From Tetrapisispora phaffii CBS 4417 (lineage: Eukaryota; Ascomycota; Saccharomycetes; Saccharomycetales; Saccharomycetaceae), in contig NC_016524.1 of the NCBI RefSeq assembly GCF_000236905.1, positions 310,001-374,000 of the forward strand: a stretch of 64,000 bases of DNA, in the 5' to 3' direction. Both the position numbers and the translations under genes were made by a program. The stretch's first letter is position 1. Every line of letters begins with the position of its first letter. The notes under the pieces were generated by a model, which was not told where the DNA came from, ran no database searches, and worked only from the letters and a program-made list of their open reading frames with translations. This document shows positions 29,941-40,454 of this stretch, one piece after another.

Positions 29941-30936
29941 ATGGACTATACTACTTATTCATCGCAATCATCAGTATTTTCTCCCTTCCCAAATTATAAA
30001 CCCTTGACTGAAAATACTTTTCACAATGAACAACAACAACAACCACACAGAACTATTGAAGATAGCTTGAGAGGTTTGGAAAGCTTTTTTACTAATGATC
30101 TTTTGGGAAATCCCATTGTGGAAAATAACTCTTTGGAGACAAATACAATTGATATTAAACATAAAACTGATTTTAACTGTAATGATAATAATTATTTACA
30201 TGATAATATTAGTCTTAATCACATTCAACATAATGGGTTAACATATGATACTAGTGGAAAGATCGCATCACCAAATAATTTATATTATAATAGTCAATCT
30301 TATGAGTACAAAAATGCCGATACATTTTTATCATTATCTCAGCAACAGCCACAGTACAATGATCAAATACCAAGAAGCATTCCTTTCGATATGTCTGCCA
30401 AATCAATCTATTTAAACCCAAAACTATCGATGGCTATTGTTCCGAAATGGGTAAATGTTCCAGAGGGTTCTAAGTTTTTTGTCATTAAATCATCCAATAT
30501 TGAACATATACAAAAATCTTATTATAATAGAATTTGGTCATCTACATATTTTGGAAATAAAAGGTTAAGTGAAGCATTCATTTCATTGGAATACGATAGT
30601 AAGATTTTCTTACTATTTTCTGTCACCAAATCAGGAAGATTTTGTGGCGTTGCTGAAATGACTTCAAATATACAAGATAACTTGGATACAAGCATATGGG
30701 AAGATGATGATAAAAAATTTGGACAAGCTTTTAAAGTTAGATGGGTATTTGTCAGAGACGTCCATAATAGAAATTTAAAACATTTCCTAATACCAGCAAA
30801 CGAAATGAAACCAATCACCAATTCAAGGGATACACAAGAGATACCTTTTTCCATTGGTAATTCGATAATTAAACTATTTAAGGATAAGACAAAAAACACA
30901 GCAATAACATCATTCCTGGATGAGTGCTACGAATAA
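29941..30936 (+). CDS. PHO92: YTH-domain m6A reader Pho92
   Basis: The 331-residue protein has a low-complexity, Asn/Gln/Ser-rich first half and a C-terminal YTH domain (about residues 178-325). Diagnostic stretches are FFVIKSSNIEHIQKS, IWSST with its cage tryptophan, FSVTKSGRFCGVAEM, and VRWVFVRDV. YTH proteins bind N6-methyladenosine in RNA; Pho92 acts on meiotic and PHO4 transcripts. Length is close to the 306-residue YDR374C. The gene sits between WIP1 and CAT5, as expected. Confidence 0.95.
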   Translation: MDYTTYSSQSSVFSPFPNYKPLTENTFHNEQQQQPHRTIEDSLRGLESFFTNDLLGNPIVENNSLETNTIDIKHKTDFNCNDNNYLHDNISLNHIQHNGLTYDTSGKIASPNNLYYNSQSYEYKNADTFLSLSQQQPQYNDQIPRSIPFDMSAKSIYLNPKLSMAIVPKWVNVPEGSKFFVIKSSNIEHIQKSYYNRIWSSTYFGNKRLSEAFISLEYDSKIFLLFSVTKSGRFCGVAEMTSNIQDNLDTSIWEDDDKKFGQAFKVRWVFVRDVHNRNLKHFLIPANEMKPITNSRDTQEIPFSIGNSIIKLFKDKTKNTAITSFLDECYE

Positions 30937-31387
30937 TTAATATTATTTTTATTCTCTTAGTTACCTTAATTAATCTACAATATGACACTATTTTTACGTT
31001 TTATTAATATGGATTGCCCTTGATTTTCTTATTTTATATTTAAGGTGCTTTCTTAATCATTATTTTTTAAATAGCCTGTTTTGGTTGGGATACTGAAAAA
31101 TGAAAAAAAAGGTCATAATATCCAAGAAACAAAATTGGGAAAATGGATCTTAGTAGAAATAATTTATAACTAATACCAATAGAAGGATATATATAATAAG
31201 AGATAATTAATTCATTTTTTTCAATAAAATATTTGAAACATTTATAATTGATATCAGAAAAATAGTAAGTACATATATTCTGAGTGTATAATAATTCAAT
31301 ATTACATAACAATAAAGAAAGACTACATAATACTTTTGTAGCTTTATTACAGGTCACTTAAGGTTATTGTTGTTTAATTATTTTCAA
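30937..31387. other. Intergenic PHO92 to CAT5
   Basis: AT-rich DNA with A and T runs. A 96-codon minus-strand frame here lacks an ATG start and resembles nothing; I treat the region as non-coding. Confidence 0.45.
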
Positions 31388-32092
31388 ATGTTTTGTAAAC
31401 AATGTTCCAAGTCTTTAATACAAAGGAGGACATTTTCTGTCTTGGGTAATTTGAAGAAAAGCAATAATGTAGGCAAGCCTTTTAAACAAAATAACAATAG
31501 TCAAATTAGATATAGTCCTTTAGATGATGCCCAAACAGCATATTTAGATAGAGTCATCCGTGTTGATCAAGCTGGTGAGTTAGGGGCAAATTACATTTAT
31601 GCAGGCCAATTTTTCGTTCTGGCTAACAAGTTCCCACATTTGAAACCTATATTACAACACATGTGGGATCAAGAGATCCATCATCATAATACATTTAACG
31701 AGTTGCAGATCAGGAATAGAGTCAGACCATCTTTAATTACTCCTTTTTGGAAACTCGGCGCATTTTTCATGGGTGCAGGTACAGCCTCAATATCATCAGA
31801 AGCAGCAATGGCTTGTACAGAAGCTGTTGAGACAGTAATAGGTAAACACTATAATGAACAATTGCGTTGCCTGTCAAATCAATATGTGCAAAATAAAACA
31901 GATGGTTCAAAAGGACTACCAGACGAAGTTAAATCTTTGACTGATGTTATTACACAATTTAGAGATGATGAATTAGAACATTTGAATACTGCCATTGAAT
32001 ATGACTCAAAAAAAGCTGTTCCATACATTATGCTAACCGAGGCTATTAAAAGTATATGTAGAGTCGCTATTTGGTCTGCTGAGAGGGTTTAA
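31388..32092 (+). CDS. CAT5: Ubiquinone biosynthesis hydroxylase Coq7/Cat5
   Basis: The 234-residue protein is the di-iron enzyme that hydroxylates demethoxyubiquinone in the coenzyme Q pathway. It acts in the COQ complex at the mitochondrial inner membrane. Iron ligands are visible in AGELGANYIYAGQ (E), DQEIHHHNTF (ExxH), EAAMACTEAVETVI (E) and RDDELEHLNTA (ExxH). The N-terminus MFCKQCSKSLIQRR is basic and fits a presequence. The ATG at 31388 gives 234 residues against 233 in S. cerevisiae; an upstream TTG in frame is disregarded. Confidence 0.97.
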   Translation: MFCKQCSKSLIQRRTFSVLGNLKKSNNVGKPFKQNNNSQIRYSPLDDAQTAYLDRVIRVDQAGELGANYIYAGQFFVLANKFPHLKPILQHMWDQEIHHHNTFNELQIRNRVRPSLITPFWKLGAFFMGAGTASISSEAAMACTEAVETVIGKHYNEQLRCLSNQYVQNKTDGSKGLPDEVKSLTDVITQFRDDELEHLNTAIEYDSKKAVPYIMLTEAIKSICRVAIWSAERV

Positions 32093-32421
32093 TGTTTGTT
32101 TCAATGGCATTTAAACCTTGCATTCTGATTTTTTCTTGAACCATATTCAGTTTTGTAAAATACTCTAAGATACATATTCTCCTATATATTCGGTAAGATT
32201 TCTTTTATGATTTAAAAAGATAAATACTAAAGTAAATGTTTGTTTTTATAAGTGCTATGTATCTATTCTAGTTTATTTTTTTGCTGAGGACGTAAGCGTT
32301 TAACCACATATGAATAAAGGTGGTAATACTGGTATTTACATGCATGAATTATTACTCCAATCTACAAATATAATGGAATGGTTATTTAAATCGAGATTAT
32401 GAACATATAAATGTACATTCA
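32093..32421. other. Convergent intergenic region CAT5/FRQ1
   Basis: AT-rich 3' spacer between two convergent genes, with no distinct feature. Confidence 0.4.
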
Positions 32422-32994
32422 TCACACCAATCCACTATATAAGTTTAGAGCACCTACAATTGATGGGTCCACTTTCGAACCTTCTCTGAATTCCTCCAAA
32501 GTAATGTAACCGTCGTCATCCTTATCCATTATCTTGAAAATTTTATTAACTCTAAGTTCAGGAGTGGCTTCATCCTCACTCAATTTTACCATAGACCCCA
32601 TCATCTTATATATGCTTGACACAATAGTATACATTTCATCATATGTTATATAGCCGTCATTATTTAAATCGTACAACCTAAATGCCCAAGCTAATTTTTC
32701 TTCTTGTGTACCTCTTGAAGTTATGCTCAAAATTGTAATGAATTCATAGAAATCTATAAACTCACGATGATCTTTATCGAAAACATTAAATATGTGGTTT
32801 GCAAATTCCTCAGGATATCCAAATGGGAAGTATTGCTTGTAAATGTTAACAAAATCCTCACGAGTCAACTTACCACTTGGAAAATCTCTTAGAAAACCTT
32901 TATGCCATTGTTGAATCTCTCTTCTATCAAAGTAAGTTGATTGTTTTAGACTTGCTATATCATCTTTCGTTAATTTAGAGGCCTTAGCACCCAT
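32422..32994 (-). CDS. FRQ1: Frequenin, Ca2+-binding activator of Pik1
   Basis: The 190-residue protein is a neuronal calcium sensor homologue that binds and activates the phosphatidylinositol 4-kinase Pik1 at the Golgi. The N-terminus MGAKASKL is a classic myristoylation signal. Three good EF-hand loops are seen: [26 protein letters not shown] and [13 protein letters not shown]. The first EF-hand is degenerate, as usual. Length is identical to YDR373W (190). Placement between CAT5 and UBP2 fits the merged order; VPS74 is missing from its expected place. Confidence 0.97.
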   Translation of the reverse strand: MGAKASKLTKDDIASLKQSTYFDRREIQQWHKGFLRDFPSGKLTREDFVNIYKQYFPFGYPEEFANHIFNVFDKDHREFIDFYEFITILSITSRGTQEEKLAWAFRLYDLNNDGYITYDEMYTIVSSIYKMMGSMVKLSEDEATPELRVNKIFKIMDKDDDGYITLEEFREGSKVDPSIVGALNLYSGLV

Positions 32995-33976
32995 TTTTAC
33001 GCTATCTACCTAGTTATAGTGCTTTTGCTATCCAGTTTCTTCTGTTCAATACCGATCAGAAACAAATATCAGATAAATAATTGAATTTTGAAATACAATA
33101 TTAAAATTTTAATTCTTCAATAAATAATTAAGGTAAAAATCAATTATCTGTATTATTATTATTTTCTTGAATTTCAATTTTTTATGATTTGTATGTTTTA
33201 CATTTTCTTAAATCCACAACAAAAATGATATTGAGTATGTGGACATATAGCGTGCCTTAACTATACATTTTACGATAACAAGATTCAATATTTATAACTT
33301 TAAAATTGTTAAAGACAATAAGTTATGGTTGCATAAACAAGAGATGTAGAATATAAGATATATAAGTCTTGGCTATAAAAGACATTCAACCTTGCTAAGT
33401 ACGATGAAACTAGATTTGTGTAGTTCTCTACCATTGCAACTGATATCGATATGTTTTATTTTTATGATGAACTGAAATAGTTTTGTAACAGTTCATCTGA
33501 TTGCTTATTGATCAGAAGTCATGTGTAATGTAAGCCAAGTAAATAATCTGAAACTGAACTGGCGTATCACTTAGATAACATTAACTCTTACATAACATTA
33601 TTTAAATATAAATCATGATGATAATTGTAACTGGAATCATTCGGTACGTCATAGTTATATGCTTTTTAGAAATAAGATTTAGGATATTTGTAATAATACT
33701 TCTAAGAAACAAAACGAAGGTAAGAAGGAATCTTGCACATTGATATAATTTAACGTGTAGCTTCGTTTCATTTCTATTCTTATATTGAGAATATAATTTG
33801 TATATTCAATTCTTTATTTTAATTTTAAGAAATCCGAGGAAACGTTTTGTGAACCTAGTTCAATAAAGGGAAATTACAACAAGCGTTTGGTTTGAAGAAG
33901 AGCATTCCTTGTTACTCATATTATTTGAAAAATCATTATTAAATACAATAGGTGATATACATTAAGGCAAAAAATA
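32995..33976. other. Divergent promoter region FRQ1/UBP2
   Basis: Nearly 1 kb of AT-rich DNA with T- and A-runs between divergent genes. I recognise no gene, tRNA, LTR or site cluster. Confidence 0.45.
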
Positions 33977-36900
33977 ATGCTAGAAGATACATTAATTAAT
34001 CATATTGAATATGAACTGGATTCCGAATCAATGGATGTGGATAATGACGTTAATTCAACTTCGAATCTGCAGATCGACAGTAATGTGTCAAGAGATGTTG
34101 GTACTGATGTAGAGTTATCAGATGAAATTCAAGTCCCTGTTTCAGTTATTGGTAATGAAATGGGTTTAAATGAGCTCGATGATGGTTCAAAATTACTATA
34201 TCAAAATTTAATGAATATGTCCCCCCTTAAAACTTCTGAAAGAATACTTGATGATATACTTTCTAACATTCCATTAATGAAAGTTATCAACAGTAAAGAG
34301 AACTGCAATACATTAAGATATAACGAGCAATTTAATAATAGTATTTTAAAACAACCGATGATAGAATACTCTAAATTGAGAGCCACTGTACATCCAGATT
34401 CAATCGGCTCAATAGTTGATCAAATTGTTATACAATCAAAATTTGAGTATAAATCTGTTACATGTCCAAATCATAATAAAATTGAGGTGTTTATGGGGGT
34501 GTTGATCGATTCAACCCAGAAAGCCAATACCCTTGATGATTTATCCAATATTATCATTAATCATGTAAAAATTACAGTAAAAACTAGAACAGTATTAGAA
34601 AGGACCCGAAGATTAATGGGACTCTCAAAATTTCATTTAGTTAAAGAGCTACATCCATTTGATCAGAAAGATTTATTAACCTTTGATAAAAACGCTGCAA
34701 ACTTAATAGATCACGCGATATATGTTTCTGAAGATACGAACAAATTGATATTAATTGAAATATTCAATCCTGAGTTTGATTCTCAGGAAGAAAGAGGATT
34801 GTTTACTCCGAATGTGATAAATCAAAGGTATTTACATTCTTTAGCTGAAGGAGAAGAACCTAGCACCGAGGATATTCCAACGGGAATTGAATGCATTAAC
34901 ACTTTATTTAAAGTTTTTAAAGGACCATTAACGAGAAAATCAAGCAATGACCCTATAAAAAGAATAAATTCAGACAACCCAATTTTAAGGTTGCATATGA
35001 ACCCAGAATGGTTAGTATCAAAATATGGTTTCAATATGGTACTTGAAAAGGATGTAGAAACTGGTGATGAATTTACAGAATATGAACCTCCAGATTTAAC
35101 AGATTATGTTTCAAATCAACAAACAAGAAAAATCAGAGAATCTGTAACTAGAAAATGTTTAGAATTAATATTTTTTGGTAAAATGATGATTAATTTGCTT
35201 TCAAAAGAGGAACTTGAAAAATCATCTAAATCATTGCGCACATTTAATTTGTTACAAACATCTTTTTCTACATCGTTTTTTAAGCTGCTAATTCAAGAAA
35301 GAGGTGTAGGCTTACCAATCGAAAATCAATCTAATTATAATATAGATTACCATTTTATTAATCTATCTGTTTCGTATCATTATTCAGAAAGGGATATTAT
35401 CCAGATGTTTGAGGTAATCAGTAAAGTCGATCCTGACAACATTGGTCATTATTACGATTCACTGCAGTTTATAGCAAATGCTAAAGGTTCCTATCAATTA
35501 ATAGCTTATTGCTCTAAACTTGATATTGTCGGCCAAGAGTCTTTGGAAACGGCAATTAAAACATTTAATTTAGATTTGTCAGTAACTGCTTTATCTTCAT
35601 TGGAAGATTCTGTTATAATGTCAATATATCAAGCTGAATTGAAAAACAAAAGTTTGTCTCAAGAGAGACATGTTAATTTGAGAAATGCATTACAAGTCCT
35701 AGCATCTTACAAAAAGTCAAAGAAATTGAAATTTTTTGTAGATTATGAACCATATTTAAATACTCGCACAGCATATAATATGTTAGAAATTGATGAGTCT
35801 ATTGACGACGACATCATTCAAACAGCATATTCAATAAAAGTAAACGATGCACCAGGCTTGAAATTGGATTGTGATAGAGCATTGTATACTATAGCTATAG
35901 CAAGAAGAAGCATTTCTTTGTTTAATTTCCTATTAGAAAACAATCTAATTTTTCAGGAGTACTATACAGCCGATACATTCTCTTATACATCTGCTTTATC
36001 TTTATTGCAAGTTAACGAAAATGCTAGTGACGAGAATATTTTGGAAGTATTTCAAAAAAAATGGTTCGAGGAAGCGATGGTTGCTTTTGATCATCTTTTA
36101 AAGCTGAAAGCAGCTTTAACTAAAATTGCATTTCAGCGTAACTCAAAATTAATTAGTAATTTCTTAGAGACGGGTGTCATCGACCCAAGTTGTCTTCCAG
36201 CAGAGAATTGGCCTACAGGTCTAAATAATATTGGTAATACATGCTATTTAAACTCTCTACTACAATATTATTTTGCAATTTCTCCTCTAAGAGATGAAAT
36301 TATTAACTATACCAAAACAGTCGATGACATTGAAAATAATTTACAGTTACAAGGAATTACTCGTAGGGTTGGTGGAAGAGTGACAAACACAATTGAAGTT
36401 GAACGTTCGGTCCAATTTGTTTATCAACTTAGAGATTTATTTTCTGAAATGATTTATTCTCACTCTAGATGTGTAACACCGAAAAAAGAGCTTGCTTATT
36501 TAGCATTTGCTCCAAGCAATGTGGAAGTTGAGTTTGATTCAGAAGACGGTAAATCACAAAGAGACAATATCAGCACTGAAACTGTCGATGTAGGGGCTGA
36601 TGGTAAGAATGATAATTTACTGGTTGATTTTGATTCGAATATAGGCGCAAATGGTAGAGATGAAAAGCTACTTGTTGATTTAGATTCAAATATAAGTGAT
36701 AAAATAAAAGAAGAGGAAGTCAAAAAAATTAATACGCTAAAACCTGTCACTTCTACTCGTGTAGCAAAAATTAGCCCAGATCAATTAGAGAATGCTTTAG
36801 AAATGGGTCGCCAACAGGATGTTACTGAATGTATCGGTAATGTTTTGAATCAACTGGAATCAGCATCCATTCCATTATCTCTAGATGACGATGAAGAACA

Positions 36901-37828
36901 GAATGATTTATTAAAAAATTGTTTTTTGGTTAAGACTAAACAGAGCATTATACCATTGGAGAAAAGCAAGCCACCCAGAAATAAAATTGAAAGATTTTTA
37001 TCATTATTAGTAAATATCGGAGATCACCCTAAAAATATTTACGATGCCCTTGACCTATACTTCAATGATGAACTTTTACAAATGGAAGAATATGGTGAAG
37101 TTAGAAAAACTTTATCGATTACAGAATTTCCTTCTATACTACAAATCCAAATTCAAAGAGTATATTATGATCGTGAAAAATTTATTCCTTTTAAATCAAT
37201 TGAGCCTTTGCCTTTTGGTAATGTTTTATACATGGATAGATATGCTGAATTGGATAATAAGGAATTGATAGACACGAAAAATAAAGCTAGGATTATGAAG
37301 AAAGAATTGGCGAATATGAAGAAGAGACAAAAAGAACTTTTAAGTAGGAACGAATTAGGATTATCAAGAAAAGAGTCTCTAATTGAAACCAAGAGATTGT
37401 TGATGTCCGATGTTTTGGATAATAATGGAATTGACGTACCAATGAAAACATCTCTTATTTCACAAATTGAAGCAAATTTACTCGAAATTGATAGGGAATT
37501 AACAACTTTATTTAATAATATTAGAGATATGGAATTAAATATCAGCAACATGTTTAAAGAATTTCAAAGCATTAAATATAACTTGTTTGCTGTGTTTATT
37601 CATAGAGGTGAAGCAAGTTATGGTCATTATTGGACCTATATAAAGGATTTTCAACAAAATAGCATTTGGAGAAAGTATAATGATGAAACCATTACAGAAG
37701 TCCCTGATTCCGAAGTATTTAATTTTATCGAAGGAAATACCGCAACGCCGTATTTCTTAGTATATGTTAAAAATGAGAATATTGATGATATTGAGCCATT
37801 GAAGAGAATAGTTTCTGATTGCGCATAA
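33977..37828 (+). CDS. UBP2: Ubiquitin-specific protease Ubp2
   Basis: The 1,283-residue protein is a large deubiquitinase that opposes Rsp5 and trims Lys63-linked chains. The Cys box GLNNIGNTCYLNSLLQYYF places the catalytic cysteine near residue 756. The His box SYGHYWTYIKDF places the histidine near residue 1217. The second half of the USP domain contains a long, acidic and lysine-rich insertion, partly coiled-coil, near 1100-1190. The N-terminal half is the Ubp2-specific extension. Length agrees with the 1,272-residue YOR124C. A direct repeat within the coding sequence near 36560-36700 gives two similar LLVDFDSNI/LLVDLDSNI units. Confidence 0.96.
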   Translation: MLEDTLINHIEYELDSESMDVDNDVNSTSNLQIDSNVSRDVGTDVELSDEIQVPVSVIGNEMGLNELDDGSKLLYQNLMNMSPLKTSERILDDILSNIPLMKVINSKENCNTLRYNEQFNNSILKQPMIEYSKLRATVHPDSIGSIVDQIVIQSKFEYKSVTCPNHNKIEVFMGVLIDSTQKANTLDDLSNIIINHVKITVKTRTVLERTRRLMGLSKFHLVKELHPFDQKDLLTFDKNAANLIDHAIYVSEDTNKLILIEIFNPEFDSQEERGLFTPNVINQRYLHSLAEGEEPSTEDIPTGIECINTLFKVFKGPLTRKSSNDPIKRINSDNPILRLHMNPEWLVSKYGFNMVLEKDVETGDEFTEYEPPDLTDYVSNQQTRKIRESVTRKCLELIFFGKMMINLLSKEELEKSSKSLRTFNLLQTSFSTSFFKLLIQERGVGLPIENQSNYNIDYHFINLSVSYHYSERDIIQMFEVISKVDPDNIGHYYDSLQFIANAKGSYQLIAYCSKLDIVGQESLETAIKTFNLDLSVTALSSLEDSVIMSIYQAELKNKSLSQERHVNLRNALQVLASYKKSKKLKFFVDYEPYLNTRTAYNMLEIDESIDDDIIQTAYSIKVNDAPGLKLDCDRALYTIAIARRSISLFNFLLENNLIFQEYYTADTFSYTSALSLLQVNENASDENILEVFQKKWFEEAMVAFDHLLKLKAALTKIAFQRNSKLISNFLETGVIDPSCLPAENWPTGLNNIGNTCYLNSLLQYYFAISPLRDEIINYTKTVDDIENNLQLQGITRRVGGRVTNTIEVERSVQFVYQLRDLFSEMIYSHSRCVTPKKELAYLAFAPSNVEVEFDSEDGKSQRDNISTETVDVGADGKNDNLLVDFDSNIGANGRDEKLLVDLDSNISDKIKEEEVKKINTLKPVTSTRVAKISPDQLENALEMGRQQDVTECIGNVLNQLESASIPLSLDDDEEQNDLLKNCFLVKTKQSIIPLEKSKPPRNKIERFLSLLVNIGDHPKNIYDALDLYFNDELLQMEEYGEVRKTLSITEFPSILQIQIQRVYYDREKFIPFKSIEPLPFGNVLYMDRYAELDNKELIDTKNKARIMKKELANMKKRQKELLSRNELGLSRKESLIETKRLLMSDVLDNNGIDVPMKTSLISQIEANLLEIDRELTTLFNNIRDMELNISNMFKEFQSIKYNLFAVFIHRGEASYGHYWTYIKDFQQNSIWRKYNDETITEVPDSEVFNFIEGNTATPYFLVYVKNENIDDIEPLKRIVSDCA

Positions 37829-38100
37829 TATTAACAGTGTATAGTATTAGTTTTAAAAGCACATAATAATATAGAATACAACTTCGACTTTCTGATTTAT
37901 ATGATAAAGAGCATACTATTTTTTGTTTTTAAAAATATTTATATAATTGTACAAAATTAGATAAATAGTAATATATTCAACTCTCTTGATGATAAAAAAG
38001 TGTTTATATAAATAAGAGCTAAAAATTTGTTGATAGATAACAATGATTTTCGAGAATGAATATTAGTGATTGTTTTCTTTATCAACTATATGAACTTATA
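37829..38100. other. Convergent intergenic region UBP2/CTS2
   Basis: Short AT-rich spacer between two 3' ends; nothing distinct. Confidence 0.4.
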
Positions 38101-39714
38101 TTATGTTTCATTCATTCTATTCAGAACAGATAATATGTAACCAGACAAAAACCCTTGTTTCCCATACTTCATGAGGTAATATTCAAGTACTTTTCTATTG
38201 CTAAACATAGATTTCTGTTTATCTATATTATTCATATCAAAAGTGAATGAATTAATAAGTGATAATTTAGGGTTATTTAATTTTTCTCCACATGCTTCCC
38301 ATAAAAAACCACCACCAAGATTATTATCTCTCACATATTTGGATTTGATTACCATTGATTGACTATTATCGTAAGCCACAAATATTTTGGATTTTGGATC
38401 ATAACAATATGCTGAAACAGACTCCTTATCAAACTCTTCCTTTGAACCTTTGATAGGTAACTTATTATAAAGCCAAACCCCTGGTTCATCTGGTGATGAG
38501 CCAGAAACACCATTAAACTTTTTACCCGTCAATTTACCATTAGTTTTTGATTTCGAAACTCCAGAGAAACCTCTTCCATATGCTGCCATGCCCAATATTA
38601 TTTTTCTTGAGCTGATCTTTAAATTATCCTTCATATATTTTACTGCATTGTCCCCACATAGTGTTTCATTGGAGTTTGATTGTGACCTTTTCATGACAGA
38701 ACCTGAAACATCTGGTGGTGAAAACAAATTTGAATGATATCCTGTCACATCTGACCACTCCCCACTGTAATCATAAGTCATCATGTTCCATTTATCTACA
38801 AACTTGTCCATTTGTTGCACTGGCAATATTCTTAATTTTTCATCAAAGGCAGGAGCAGCTATTGATAACTCAAAATGTGGATAAGAGGTGTTATGACTTA
38901 TCGCGTCTTTGTAAATTGTTGCTTCCAGTTCTAACATCTTCATTTTTAGCCTTTTTATGATATCCAAATACATCATTGGTTCGAAGCCGTCATCCTCGGG
39001 AAACTCCCAATCTAAATCTATTCCATCAAAGCCATACATAAACATGGTGTCAATACATGAATTAATAAACTTATCAACTTTTTGAGGATCTCTCACCATT
39101 TTCGGAAATGCTTCTCTATTAGACCATCCACCAACAGACATGAAAACTTTAAAATCTGTTGACTTGGGGCCATGTATAGGAATTCTTGTATTTCTTAAAT
39201 AGAAGAATTCCCCAATACAACCCATGGGAAGTAATTCCTTTTTCATTGAAATTGGAACTGAATCAAAATCATTATCTACTTGACCCAATGATAGGTATAA
39301 AGGCTTATACATATCAATTTGAAAATCAGACCAAGTATCACTTGATTTAATGGTACCCTCATCTCCATCTACTAAAAGAAAAGAATAATAAACGTGTGAC
39401 ACTCTGGAAGTATCAATGTCATGTGGAAAGAACAGTCTTGGAGAATATGGTGACCAATTCGAGTAATAAACACCCATGGAGTACAGGCTATTTTCTGTAC
39501 CATTGTTCTGTTCTGAATTTTCTGGTTTCATTATAGGATCATACTCCCTGTCATGTTGATTTAACTCACTAGAAATATTTCCAGGCTTTGCATCAAACCT
39601 CTGAAGCTGGTCAGTGTATTTCTTGTATATGTTGTACAGAACCATTTCGAAGCCAAAAGTTACTGCAGCAATGAAAATGCAACTCGAAAAAATATATATA
39701 TTCGGATTTACCAT
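38101..39714 (-). CDS. CTS2: GH18 chitinase-like protein Cts2
   Basis: The 537-residue protein belongs to glycoside hydrolase family 18. The catalytic motif GFDGIDLDWEFPEDD keeps the DxxDxDxE pattern. The SVGGWSN motif and the substrate-cleft motif MTYDYSGEWSD are also present, so the active site looks complete. One hydrophobic segment at residues 5-27 can act as a signal anchor, so the enzyme is probably secretory or membrane-tethered. S. cerevisiae Cts2 (YDR371W, 511 residues) is linked to spore wall formation. Position beside UBP2 fits. Confidence 0.93.
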   Translation of the reverse strand: MVNPNIYIFSSCIFIAAVTFGFEMVLYNIYKKYTDQLQRFDAKPGNISSELNQHDREYDPIMKPENSEQNNGTENSLYSMGVYYSNWSPYSPRLFFPHDIDTSRVSHVYYSFLLVDGDEGTIKSSDTWSDFQIDMYKPLYLSLGQVDNDFDSVPISMKKELLPMGCIGEFFYLRNTRIPIHGPKSTDFKVFMSVGGWSNREAFPKMVRDPQKVDKFINSCIDTMFMYGFDGIDLDWEFPEDDGFEPMMYLDIIKRLKMKMLELEATIYKDAISHNTSYPHFELSIAAPAFDEKLRILPVQQMDKFVDKWNMMTYDYSGEWSDVTGYHSNLFSPPDVSGSVMKRSQSNSNETLCGDNAVKYMKDNLKISSRKIILGMAAYGRGFSGVSKSKTNGKLTGKKFNGVSGSSPDEPGVWLYNKLPIKGSKEEFDKESVSAYCYDPKSKIFVAYDNSQSMVIKSKYVRDNNLGGGFLWEACGEKLNNPKLSLINSFTFDMNNIDKQKSMFSNRKVLEYYLMKYGKQGFLSGYILSVLNRMNET

Positions 39715-40454
39715 GATTATTACAACAACAAACTTTAAAGTATGGTATTAACAGTTATTAAAATGTAATTAATAATATTTTTCGGAAGCCAAATGTAGTA
39801 TCTTCGAAATTGTGACCAGACAGTATGATATAATATTTCAAATCACAAAAAACAAACGAAAAAATCATTAACTATTTTTAGTAAGACTTAAGTTTCAATT
39901 TATAAATATTGATTCTTCTGTTATTCATTTGTTTTGATACAGATATATTTATACTATTTATTAATGCATTTTATGAAAGAAGAAGAATTCAAATCCAAGT
40001 TCTTCACAACCCCACCTCTAGACCATCATTAAATGTGGTTGCATCAGCAAAAAAATTTAGCTCCCAAACATAACGTTTCTAACACATTGCATTGCCATTA
40101 TAGTATCGATTTCTTACCTTGAAGAATTACTGTCACCTTGTAAATATCATTAAATGTATAGTTTCAAACTTAGAAAATGCTCTTCTTTTTGCTATTTAGC
40201 TTTTTTTAATTTTCGAATTTTTGAAATTTTAAATATTTTTTTTAAAATTATTGAAATTAGCAAAAACACAAATTGAACAAAACTGTTAGACTAGTTGACT
40301 TAAGAGAAGAGCGTGTGTTTCCTTTGAACAATTTGATCGGAAAATTTAAATATTCATTTAGATATAGCAGTTTATTCAGCTCTAATTTTAGCTAGTTTTC
40401 TTTCCAAGTGGTTATTTTGCTCTGTGAGAAAGAGAAAACCAATATACTCTAGAG
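39715..40454. other. Divergent promoter region CTS2/LEO1
   Basis: AT-rich 740-base region between divergent genes, with long A/T runs near 40200-40260. A CDEIII-like TTCCGAAA at 39779-39791 has no matching CDEI or CDEII and is not a centromere. Confidence 0.45.

Noticed and set aside
31067..31357. 96-codon minus-strand frame upstream of CAT5
   Set aside because: It has no ATG start, biased Ile/Leu/Tyr composition from AT-rich DNA and no homology.
39779..39791. CDEIII-like centromere core (TTCCGAAA on the minus strand)
   Set aside because: No CDEI at the required distance and no very AT-rich CDEII; the location is an ordinary divergent promoter.
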